Origin: an uncultured Campylobacter sp.
Lineage (GTDB): Bacteria > Campylobacterota > Campylobacteria > Campylobacterales > Campylobacteraceae
Direction: 5' to 3'
Length of the DNA stretch: 19,162 nt
Assembly (NCBI RefSeq): GCF_938045625.1
Contig: NZ_CALIAV010000053.1
Span: forward strand, 1-19,162
Shown here: piece by piece, positions 6,336 to 13,618 of the stretch
Position numbering within the stretch: the stretch's first letter is position 1
Layout of the letters: the number at the start of each line of letters is the position of its first letter
Position numbers and translations under genes: made by a program
The notes under the pieces: model-generated
The model's database searches: none
What the model was told of the DNA's origin: nothing
The model's input: only the letters and a program-made list of their open reading frames with translations

Positions 6336-8525
6336 TTAGTCCTCTTGGCGGATGATTGCGGCAAATTTATTAAAATAAACCTCGCTCACGTCGCTTAGCT
6401 TTTCATCGATATCGTTTAGCTTAAATTTATCTCCGCCCACGCTACCGATTTTTTCAAATTTGACGCCGTGTTTTGCGGCTAGAGATTGAAATTTAGCCTC
6501 GTCTTTTACGCCGACGATCGCGCGCGAAAAGCTCTCGTCAAATATGAAATTCGGCTTTTTAACGTCAAATTTGCACTCCGCGCCAAGTCCGCTTAGGCAT
6601 GCCATTTTAGCTAGCGTTATGGCCACGCCGCCCACGCCTACGCTGTTTGCAAACTCGAGCGCACCCGATTTATTTGCCTCGATGACCAAATCCCACAACG
6701 CGCGCTCTTTTTTGTAGTCCACTGCGGATAGCTCGCCGCCCACCGCGTCAAATAGCGCCTTAGCGTAGAGCGACGCGGCAAATTCGCCCTTCGTCTCGCC
6801 AAGCACGTATATCGCCGTGCCCGCGCGCGCAAAGACGCTCGGTAGGCTCGCGTTTGCGTCCTCGTTCACGCCCACCGTCACGATCGCAGGCGTCGGATAG
6901 ACGCTCACGCCCTCGGTATCGTTATACAGGCTCACGTTGCCGCTGACGACAGGCGTATTTAGCTCGCGGCAAGCCTCTTTGATGCCCTCGCAGCCCTGCG
7001 CGAACTGCCACATGACCTCGGGATTTTGCGGGTTGCCGTAGTTTAGGCAGTCGGTGATGGCTAGTGGCGTCGCTCCGCTCATCGCGACCTTTCGTCCAGC
7101 AGCCGCGACCGCTCTAGCCGCGCCGATTTTGGGACCAACGAAATTTGCCCGCGGATCGCACTGCGCCGCCATCGCGATCGCCCTACCCGTTTCTTTTACG
7201 CGGATAACCGCAGCCCCGAGAAGCCCCGGTTGTTTGATCGTGTTCGTTTGGATATTTGCGTCGTATTGATCGTAGATTAGCGATTTGTTTAGCACCTCTG
7301 GCTCACCAAGTAGCTTCCAAAACGCGGTTTTATTATTGACGTTTTCGGGGATTTGTAAATTTTTGATTTCGTCTAGGTATTTTGGACGCGCGGTCGGTCG
7401 GTCAAGCACAGGAGAGGCTTCGCTAAGCGGCGCTATCGGTATCTCGCCCGCTAGCTCGCCGTGCCAATAAAGCTCCATCACGCCGCTATCCGTGACCTCG
7501 CCGATGATCTCGGCGTCGAGGTCCCACTTTTTAAATATATCAAGTATCTTTTGCTCGCAGCCTTTTTTGGCACAGATGAGCATACGCTCCTGAGATTCGC
7601 TCAGCATTAGCTCGTACGGCGTCATGCCCGTCTCGCGCATAGGTACGCGGTCTAGATACATCTTCATACCGCTGCCGCTGCGTCCGGCCATCTCAAAGCT
7701 ACTAGACGTTAGCCCTGCCGCACCCATATCCTGGATACCCACGACGTAGTCGGTTTTAAAGAGCTCCAAGCATGCCTCCATCAGCAGCTTTTCGGCAAAC
7801 GGATCGCCTACCTGCACGGTCGGGCGCAGAGATTTGTTCGCGTCGTTAAAGCTATCGCTAGCCATCACAGCGCCCCCGAGTCCGTCGCGACCGGTCTTTG
7901 AGCCGACATAGATCACGGGATTGCCGATACCTTCGGCTCTGCCGTAAAATATCTCGTCGCTCTTGCAAAGCCCAAGCGCAAATGCGTTTACTAGGATGTT
8001 ACCGTTAAAGCTAGGATCAAACGTCGTCTCGCCTCCGATAGTAGGTATGCCCATGCAGTTGCCGTAGTGAGCGATGCCCGCGACCGCGCCTTTTAGCAGA
8101 TAGCGCTGTTTTTTCGCGTTTTCGCTCTCGCCCCTCACCTCGCCAAATCGCAGCGAGTTCATATTCGCCACGACCCGCGCGCCCATCGTAAATACGTCGC
8201 GCAGTATCCCGCCCACGCCCGTTGCCGCGCCCTGAAAAGGCTCGATGAAGCTCGGGTGGTTGTGGCTCTCCATCTTAAACACCGCCGCAACGCCGCCTCC
8301 GACGTCGATGACGCCCGCGTTCTCGCCCGGCCCCTGAATCACCCACGGCGCCTTGGTCGGGAAGCCGTTTAGGTACTTTTTACTCGACTTGTAGCTGCAG
8401 TGCTCGCTCCACATCGCGGAAAATATCCCAAGCTCGAGCAAATTTGGCTCTCTGCCTAGGATCTTTAGGATCTCCTCATACTCTTGATCGCTGATTTTGT
8501 GCGCTTTTACGGTAGCTTTGTCCAT
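6336..8525 (-). CDS. purL: Phosphoribosylformylglycinamidine synthase subunit PurL (small type)
   Basis: A 729-residue protein of the length of the small PurL that works with separate PurS and PurQ subunits, not the fused 1300-residue form. It converts FGAR to FGAM using ATP and ammonia from PurQ. Conserved features include A-M-W-S-E-H-C-S-Y (38-45), G-G-G-V-A-A-V-F-K-M-E-S-H-N-H-P (76-91), G-x-G-G-I-L-R-D near 104-110, G-D-P-F-A-E-K-L-L, and a second repeat half with A-M-A-A-Q-C-D-P-R and C-L-N-Y-G-N-P. The ATG has AAAGG 6-7 bases upstream. No purS or purQ lies in the window. It stands alone, with 345 bp before it and 221 bp after it. Confidence 0.97.
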   Translation of the reverse strand: MDKATVKAHKISDQEYEEILKILGREPNLLELGIFSAMWSEHCSYKSSKKYLNGFPTKAPWVIQGPGENAGVIDVGGGVAAVFKMESHNHPSFIEPFQGAATGVGGILRDVFTMGARVVANMNSLRFGEVRGESENAKKQRYLLKGAVAGIAHYGNCMGIPTIGGETTFDPSFNGNILVNAFALGLCKSDEIFYGRAEGIGNPVIYVGSKTGRDGLGGAVMASDSFNDANKSLRPTVQVGDPFAEKLLMEACLELFKTDYVVGIQDMGAAGLTSSSFEMAGRSGSGMKMYLDRVPMRETGMTPYELMLSESQERMLICAKKGCEQKILDIFKKWDLDAEIIGEVTDSGVMELYWHGELAGEIPIAPLSEASPVLDRPTARPKYLDEIKNLQIPENVNNKTAFWKLLGEPEVLNKSLIYDQYDANIQTNTIKQPGLLGAAVIRVKETGRAIAMAAQCDPRANFVGPKIGAARAVAAAGRKVAMSGATPLAITDCLNYGNPQNPEVMWQFAQGCEGIKEACRELNTPVVSGNVSLYNDTEGVSVYPTPAIVTVGVNEDANASLPSVFARAGTAIYVLGETKGEFAASLYAKALFDAVGGELSAVDYKKERALWDLVIEANKSGALEFANSVGVGGVAITLAKMACLSGLGAECKFDVKKPNFIFDESFSRAIVGVKDEAKFQSLAAKHGVKFEKIGSVGGDKFKLNDIDEKLSDVSEVYFNKFAAIIRQED

Positions 8526-8701
8526 TTTTAGCCTTTAAAAAATTTTGGTTGATTTTACTTAAATTCGCATAAAAACTTGATAAACCAAAGGAGTGAGAGC
8601 GGGGTAAATTTGGCGAATAAAACAAGAGTCTAAATTTCATACGGCAAGCTAAAAATATTCTGTTTATAGTTATTGATTCGGCTCTAAATTTAACCGAAAA
8701 A

Positions 8702-8759
8702 TTGGCATTTTTGAGGTGCGGGTCTCGGAAAGTAACTCAAATTTTAGATAAATGCCAAA
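8702..8759. repeat. Imperfect long hairpin upstream of purL
   Basis: TTGGCATTT (8702-8710) pairs perfectly with AAATGCCAA (8751-8759). Inside, TTGAG (8711-8715) can pair with CTCAA (8736-8740), leaving a 20-base loop and a 10-base bulge on one side. It lies about 180 bases upstream of purL and about 85 bases past the lipoprotein terminator on the minus strand. Its role is unknown. Confidence 0.4.
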
Positions 8760-8843
8760 TTTAAAGTAGCTGTGGAAAATTAAAAATTTAAGCATATTAG
8801 TACCCTAAATTTGACGCAAGAAAGTCCGATATTCCGCTAAATT

Positions 8844-8863
8844 CGGCGGGCGATTACCCGCCG
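8844..8863 (-). terminator. GC-rich terminator of the rpmH-lipoprotein operon
   Basis: CGGCGGG and CCCGCCG form a perfect 7-bp GC stem with a 6-base loop, starting 7 bases after the stop codon of the last lipoprotein gene. The trailing sequence is AATTT, so the T run is poor. It is the only strong hairpin seen after any gene of this operon. Confidence 0.65.
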
Positions 8864-8870
8864 CAAATGC

Positions 8871-9623
8871 CTACTTGCTCGGCATACTATAGTAGCAAAG
8901 TATGTTTAGCAGGATGCGTCCTTGCTTTTTGAGGTCTTGATCGATGACGTCTTGTTTAAATTTCGCAGAGATCGCCTGCTCTTTAGCTTCGGCTAATTTG
9001 CTGCCTGACAGGTTAAATTTAAAGTCCAAATTTTTTATCTCAAATCCCTTGTTTCCGACTATCTTCGCGTCGATCACGGTAGCGAAAAACTCATCAGATG
9101 CGCCCACGTAGTAGTTCGTCACGCTTCTGGCGCTTATAGGTTCGCCGCTAAAAAACGCCTTACAAACGGGAGATTTTTGCGCGCTATAAATCGCGCTCTC
9201 AAGGATCCCGCCGCCAAATTCGTAAAACTTAAATTTCTTTGAGTTTTGTAGTTTTTTTATCTCGTCTTTATCGCTCAAATCCACATTTCTACCGCTATCT
9301 AGATCAATCACTATCAGAGTTTTTACACCGTCGCCGCTTGAGTAAACCCAGCCTAGATTTTGGCTCGCCGAGTCGCTCTCGTCAGGCGATTTCACCTCGG
9401 CTCTACCTATATAGTCGCCGAATTTTTCCTCTTTTTTACCGCCGCTCATCTCGTAGACCGTAGTTTCGGTTATAAATCCGATCTGCTGTATACTAGCGTC
9501 GTTTTCCATATACGTACGCCACGCTCTCTCGCCGCCCATCTCGCCTGTGATGGCCGCGCAACCGCTAAAAATTAGTGCCATAGCAGCCGCTGCTACCGTC
9601 TTAAAAATCATCGTACTTTTCAT
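8871..9623 (-). CDS. Tandem paralogous lipoprotein, third copy
   Basis: A lipoprotein of 250 residues when started at the ATG at 9623, which has GAGAGGATC just upstream and forms ATGA with the stop of the preceding copy. An in-frame ATG 33 bases earlier would add a charged stretch before the signal peptide and is less likely. The lipobox is F-S-G-C with the lipidated cysteine at 22. The mature part is probably periplasmic or on the inner face of the outer membrane. It shares with the first copy K-F-Y-E-F-G-G-G-I-L-E-S, V-T-N-Y-Y, E-F-F-A-T and I-K-N-L-D-F-K-F, and with both copies cysteines at 154 and 243, which could form a disulfide. The family is not recognised and the function is unknown. 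Confidence 0.85.
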   Translation of the reverse strand: MKSTMIFKTVAAAAMALIFSGCAAITGEMGGERAWRTYMENDASIQQIGFITETTVYEMSGGKKEEKFGDYIGRAEVKSPDESDSASQNLGWVYSSGDGVKTLIVIDLDSGRNVDLSDKDEIKKLQNSKKFKFYEFGGGILESAIYSAQKSPVCKAFFSGEPISARSVTNYYVGASDEFFATVIDAKIVGNKGFEIKNLDFKFNLSGSKLAEAKEQAISAKFKQDVIDQDLKKQGRILLNILCYYSMPSK

Positions 9624-10372
9624 TTTGATCCTCTCTTTTTCGCGCTCAAAGCGCAAATTTGATTAAGCGTCAGCTCATACCCGCGCAACTCGTTTTGGAT
9701 TTTTTCCTCAAATTTATGCGTTTTTTCGGCGACCTCTCGCGGGCCGTCTGGATTTGTAAAATTTTTTATCTGAGATTTTAAAAGTAGCGCGCCGCTTTTG
9801 GAGGAAATTTTTGCCTGCGTTATAACGGCTGTGAAATGCCGCTTTTCTAAATTTTGCGCGTCGTAGTAGCTAGATGCTGATTTCACGCTCACGTTACCGC
9901 CTTTTTGAAACGCCTCGCAAACCGAAATCGGCGCCTCAAAAACCGCTACCGTCGTCAAATTTGAGCTAAATTCGTAAAATTTGATCCGCCGAGCGTCCCG
10001 AAGCTCGGTTACGCTTGCTTCATCTTTTAGATCAAACTCCGCCTCGGTATCGGCGTCTTTTAGCATAAACGCACTACCACCGCTTTTATAGACGGCTCCA
10101 AGCCTAAAAGGCAGCTTGGCACCGTCTTTTTTAGTAAGCGCAAAGCCCATAGTCTCGCCATCCTCAGGCTGGGTACGAAAATCGCGAGAGAAAAACGCCG
10201 TCAAAAAGGCAACCTCTCTAATGGCACCGTCCGTACCCAGATATCTCGTCCAGTTATCCTCGGGAATGTCGATATTTGAGATGTCGCGCTCGGCTCTGTT
10301 TGCACCGCTAGTAATGCCCGCGCAACCGCTAAACGCCAAGGCCGCAACAGCCGCTAGAAATAAGTTTTTCAT
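9620..10372 (-). CDS. Tandem paralogous lipoprotein, second copy (divergent)
   Basis: A 250-residue lipoprotein with signal peptide and lipobox F-S-G-C (cysteine 17). It aligns with its two neighbours along the whole length: N-W-x-R-Y-L near 40-45, R-I-K-F-Y-E-F at 129-135, V-C-E-A-F at 151-155, S-Y-Y near 168-170, and a closing N-Q-I-C with C240. It lacks the F-G-G-G-I-L-E-S and V-T-N-Y-Y motifs in exact form, so it is the most diverged of the three. The ATG lies 32 bp after the first copy, with a weak ribosome site, and its TGA overlaps the ATG of the third copy, suggesting coupled translation. The function is unknown. Confidence 0.85.
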   Translation of the reverse strand: MKNLFLAAVAALAFSGCAGITSGANRAERDISNIDIPEDNWTRYLGTDGAIREVAFLTAFFSRDFRTQPEDGETMGFALTKKDGAKLPFRLGAVYKSGGSAFMLKDADTEAEFDLKDEASVTELRDARRIKFYEFSSNLTTVAVFEAPISVCEAFQKGGNVSVKSASSYYDAQNLEKRHFTAVITQAKISSKSGALLLKSQIKNFTNPDGPREVAEKTHKFEEKIQNELRGYELTLNQICALSAKKRGSK

Positions 10373-10404
10373 CTCGCACTCGCGTTTAAATTTGATAAAA
10401 GCGA

Positions 10405-11142
10405 TCAGTTTTTAGGCGCGGCGCAAACGATGTTTGATAGGATTCGCTCCTGTTTTTTAGCGTCGGCATCTATGACTTTGCTCCTAAATTCCGCCGATCT
10501 AGCCCGTGTCTGCGTGCTAGCTAGCTTACCGTCGCTAACGAAAAATTTAAAGTCTAGATTTTTGATCTCGGCGCTTTTGCCCTTTTTTACTCCGATATCC
10601 ATCAGAGTCGCGAAAAATTCGCTATTGTCGGCGCTTTCTTTATCGTAATAATTAGTCACGGCATGAGCTTTTACCACCTTACCCGCCGCAAAACTCTCGC
10701 ACACGGCGCCCGAGTCCGCGCTAAAAACCACGCTCTCTAATATGCCGCCGCCAAACTGATAAAATTTGACCTTTTTAGCATTTCTTAGAGTCGCAAGCTC
10801 GTTTTTATAGCGCATATTTATGTACTGGTAGCCAAATTTTTCCTTATCGTTAAGCTCTAAAACTATAAACGAAACCCCGTTTTGCGCGAACATATCGCCA
10901 AGCTTCAAATTTTGACCGTCTTTTTTTATGAGCGCCATGCCGATGATATCGCCGTTTTTTTGCGCGTAGGTTGCGCTCAAATTTTCTGAGAAAAATGCGA
11001 CATCGCCGACAGTGCCGTCGTTTTCTAGATATTTAATCCAGTCCGGTTCAGGCGATACTACGCTACTTGCTAGATGATCCTGCGAAGGCATGCAACCACC
11101 CAGCAATGCAGCTAGAGCGGCTATAGATAAGATTTTTTTCAC
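10405..11142 (-). CDS. Tandem paralogous lipoprotein, first copy
   Basis: A 245-residue lipoprotein. The signal peptide ends in the lipobox L-G-G-C (cysteine 17). The start is GTG, reading M-K-K-I-L, with only an A-rich AAAGAAAA ribosome site. Motifs shared with the third copy are K-F-Y-Q-F-G-G-G-I-L-E-S (126-137), A-V-T-N-Y-Y near 161, E-F-F-A-T near 175 and E-I-K-N-L-D-F-K-F near 192; the paired cysteines are C148 and C240. It begins 32 bp after mnmE with no terminator or promoter visible in between, so it is probably read through from the rpmH-mnmE operon. No known family was recognised. Confidence 0.85.
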   Translation of the reverse strand: MKKILSIAALAALLGGCMPSQDHLASSVVSPEPDWIKYLENDGTVGDVAFFSENLSATYAQKNGDIIGMALIKKDGQNLKLGDMFAQNGVSFIVLELNDKEKFGYQYINMRYKNELATLRNAKKVKFYQFGGGILESVVFSADSGAVCESFAAGKVVKAHAVTNYYDKESADNSEFFATLMDIGVKKGKSAEIKNLDFKFFVSDGKLASTQTRARSAEFRSKVIDADAKKQERILSNIVCAAPKN

Positions 11143-11174
11143 TATTTTTTTTCTTTTTTACGGAGTAAATTTAG

Positions 11175-12494
11175 TTATTTGCCGAGGCAAAAGTTGCTAA
11201 ACATTTCGTCTAAAATTTCGCTTCTTTCAAACGGCTTCGTGATTGACGAGATTTGCTCTATTGCCGTGTTTAGCTCATAAGCAAAAAGCTCAAGTTCGGA
11301 CCCCACTAGCAAATTTAACGCTCTTTTTATCGCCTCGCTCGCCGCCTCGCAGCTTGAAATTTGACGGGTAGAATTTAATAATATCTCGCTCGTCTCCTGC
11401 GCGTCGAGATAGGCTTTTAGGCTATTTATTATCTCGTCCGTTCCTTGCTTTGCGCATATTTTTATCGAATTTTCGGGGCTTATAAATTTAACTCCGAGAT
11501 CGCATTTATTTAGAACGTAAAAAATCTTTTTTTGCGAGTTTTTTAAAAGCTCCAGGATCTCGTTATCCTGCTCGTCTGCCTCCTGCGACGCGTCAAAAAC
11601 AGCCAAGATGACGTCGGCCTCCTCGATAGCCCGCAGCGAATACGAAATACCGATCTGCTCAATCTTGCCCGCGTTTTTGCGGATGCCTGCCGTGTCTATG
11701 ATGCGCACTAGATGAGTGCCGATTTTTAGGGCTTCCTCGATGCTGTCTCTAGTCGTGCCGGCCTCGTCGCTGATGATCGCGCGCTCGTAAGATAAAAGCG
11801 AGTTTAAGATCGAGCTTTTACCGACGTTTGGCTTGCCGACTATCGCGATTTTAAAGCCCTCGAGCAACCCTTTTCTGCTCTGACTTATGGCGACGATTTT
11901 ATCTAGTTTAGCGCTGTTTTGTTTTAGCATTTGGCTGATGCTCTCCAGCAGGTCGGCAGGCAGATCGTCGTCGGCATAGTCGATGCTAGTCTCCGCGAAT
12001 GCCAGAGTTTTTACGAGCTCGGAGCGGATTTCGTCCGCAAATTTAGCCAGGTCGCCCCTCATAGTGCGGGCGATGATTTTTACGCTATCCTCGCTTTTTG
12101 CGTTTATGAGCGAGTTTATCGCCTCGATCTTGCTAAAGTCCATCTTGCCGTTTATGAGCGCTCGCTTGCTAAACTCTCCTGCTCGCGCGAGTCTAGCGCC
12201 GTTTTTGATGAGCTCGCCCAGGATCAAATTTGCCACCACTAATCCGCCGTGGAGCTGAAACTCCACCACGTCCTCGCCTGTGAAGCTGTGAGGGGCCTTG
12301 AAGTAAATAAGTAGCGCTTCGTCGATAAGCTCGCCTTCGGCGTAAATTTTAGTTAGAGTCGCGTAACGCGGGACAAGAGAGGTGATTTTGGTGAGTTTTA
12401 GAGCTAGGCCAAGGGCGTCCGCGCCGCTTAGCCTGATGATAGAGATCGAGCCTATGCCGTGCGCGGTAGCGACGGCTGCTATGGTCTCGTTCAT
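11175..12494 (-). CDS. mnmE: tRNA U34 modification GTPase MnmE
   Basis: A 439-residue protein, about family length. With MnmG it installs the (carboxymethyl)aminomethyl group at C5 of wobble uridine 34 in certain tRNAs. The N-terminal folate-binding domain begins M-N-E-T-I-A-A-V-A-T. The embedded G domain shows the P-loop G-K-P-N-V-G-K-S (220-227), T-T-R-D (247-250), D-T-A-G (267-270) and N-K-C-D (329-332). The C-terminus is F-C-L-G-K, with the conserved cysteine four residues before the final lysine (usual form F-C-I-G-K). The start ATG overlaps the stop of jag as ATGA. Position after rpmH-rnpA-yidD-yidC-jag is the standard bacterial order. Confidence 0.97.
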   Translation of the reverse strand: MNETIAAVATAHGIGSISIIRLSGADALGLALKLTKITSLVPRYATLTKIYAEGELIDEALLIYFKAPHSFTGEDVVEFQLHGGLVVANLILGELIKNGARLARAGEFSKRALINGKMDFSKIEAINSLINAKSEDSVKIIARTMRGDLAKFADEIRSELVKTLAFAETSIDYADDDLPADLLESISQMLKQNSAKLDKIVAISQSRKGLLEGFKIAIVGKPNVGKSSILNSLLSYERAIISDEAGTTRDSIEEALKIGTHLVRIIDTAGIRKNAGKIEQIGISYSLRAIEEADVILAVFDASQEADEQDNEILELLKNSQKKIFYVLNKCDLGVKFISPENSIKICAKQGTDEIINSLKAYLDAQETSEILLNSTRQISSCEAASEAIKRALNLLVGSELELFAYELNTAIEQISSITKPFERSEILDEMFSNFCLGK

Positions 12495-13618
12495 TTTTTG
12501 ATAAAGTCGTTAACGACTACGAACTGCCCGTCGCTATTTGACTTTACGCTTACATATTTGTCGGGGAATTTTTCGCGTAGTTTTTCAAGAGCGATCTTAA
12601 CCAAAACGCCGTCTAAAGACTTGGTTTTAGCCTTGCCCGTTTCCTCTACGCGCTCGATTATTCCCTTTAGATACTGATCGATCGCGGCTTCTTGATTTTG
12701 CAAAAATTGCGCGATCTCAAGGCGTACCGCAAGGCCGTATTTTGAGCTGATCCAATTATAAAGCAAATACGAAATCGCCTTGTAGCGGTAGCCCTCCTTG
12801 CCGATGAGCAGCGCCGCATCCTCGCCGTCAAGCTCGACTATCACGGTCTCGTCATCAAATTTGCGCACGTCTATCTTGTTTATAGTAAAGAAATTTCCGC
12901 CAAAAAGCTTCTCTACACCCTGCTTTATCTCAGGCAGGACTTTGTCGATGTCGGCTTTTGGTTTTTGAGCCTGCGCTCGATCGGCTCGGGAGTCTTGTTT
13001 TTCTTTTTTAGCTAAATTTGGCACAGCTTGCGTCAAATTTGCCTCGCCAGTGGAAACTTGCGAGCCCAAATTTTCGCTAGATGCAGCTTTTTCATCGCCT
13101 TCGTAAAAGTCGTTTTTATTAAAGGTATCGATTATAGAGTGATCGAGGATATTTTTGCTGCTATCTTTTTTAGGTTGTTCTTTTTTGTGTTGCTCTTTTT
13201 CTTTTACTTGAGGCTCTTTTTGCAGTTGTGCTTCTTCGACCTTAGGCTCGTTTGCCGAGCTCGTTTCGTTTTGCTTTGTCGCATGATTTTTGTGATGTTC
13301 GTGGCGATTTTTATGATTTTTTTTCTTTTCGCTTTTATGATTTTGCTCTTCGCCAGAGCTCTCTTTTTTCTTAAATTCCTTCTTTTTCTCGCCGCCATTT
13401 TCTTTGTGACCGTTTTCGCGTGGGGCTTGAGTGGCTTTTTTTGCTTCCTTATGCGCACCCTCTTTGACCGCCTCGATGATCGCTGTTTTTTTGAAAAATC
13501 CCAAAAATCCCGCACTCGGGTTTTGTAAAATTTTAATATCAAGCTCCGTGACTGAGCAGTTTAGCTCCTCGGCGGCCTTTTGAAAAGCCTCTTGTAAATT
13601 TTCAGCTTCGATTCGCAT
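12491..13618 (-). CDS. jag: Jag/KhpB-type RNA-binding protein
   Basis: A 375-residue protein, longer than typical Jag (about 200-250) because of a lysine/glutamate-rich low-complexity linker at about 55-215. Residues 1-52 are a Jag_N domain ending in F-L-G-F-F-K-K. The KH domain near 220-300 carries I-G-K-E-G-Y-R (the GxxG loop). The C-terminal R3H-like segment lacks the R-x3-H signature: the equivalent place reads G-V-L-V-K-I-A-L, so single-strand binding by that part may be lost. It is coupled to yidC by a TAATG overlap and to mnmE by ATGA. KhpB proteins bind RNA with KhpA and affect cell division and envelope growth in Gram-positives; the role in Campylobacter is inferred. Confidence 0.92.
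   Translation of the reverse strand: MRIEAENLQEAFQKAAEELNCSVTELDIKILQNPSAGFLGFFKKTAIIEAVKEGAHKEAKKATQAPRENGHKENGGEKKKEFKKKESSGEEQNHKSEKKKNHKNRHEHHKNHATKQNETSSANEPKVEEAQLQKEPQVKEKEQHKKEQPKKDSSKNILDHSIIDTFNKNDFYEGDEKAASSENLGSQVSTGEANLTQAVPNLAKKEKQDSRADRAQAQKPKADIDKVLPEIKQGVEKLFGGNFFTINKIDVRKFDDETVIVELDGEDAALLIGKEGYRYKAISYLLYNWISSKYGLAVRLEIAQFLQNQEAAIDQYLKGIIERVEETGKAKTKSLDGVLVKIALEKLREKFPDKYVSVKSNSDGQFVVVNDFIKK

Larger units (their letters stand above)
8526..8870. other. 345-bp non-coding region upstream of purL
   Basis: It contains the terminator of the lipoprotein operon at its right end, an imperfect long hairpin at 8702-8759, a short TTCGG/CCGAA hairpin (8677-8681/8694-8698) and a possible -10 TATAAA on the minus strand at 8663-8668 that could serve purL with a leader of about 130 bases. 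A 55-codon minus-strand ORF starting at 8640 overlaps purL but has no ribosome site. No known riboswitch was recognised. Confidence 0.6.

Noticed and set aside
8474..8640. A 55-codon minus-strand ORF upstream of and overlapping purL
   Set aside because: No ribosome site precedes its ATG, the composition is unremarkable, and it overlaps the purL start in another frame.
13028..13528. Plus-strand ORF of 166 codons that looks like a membrane protein
   Set aside because: It is the antisense of the lysine/glutamate-rich linker of jag, which gives F/L/I-rich reading by complementarity.
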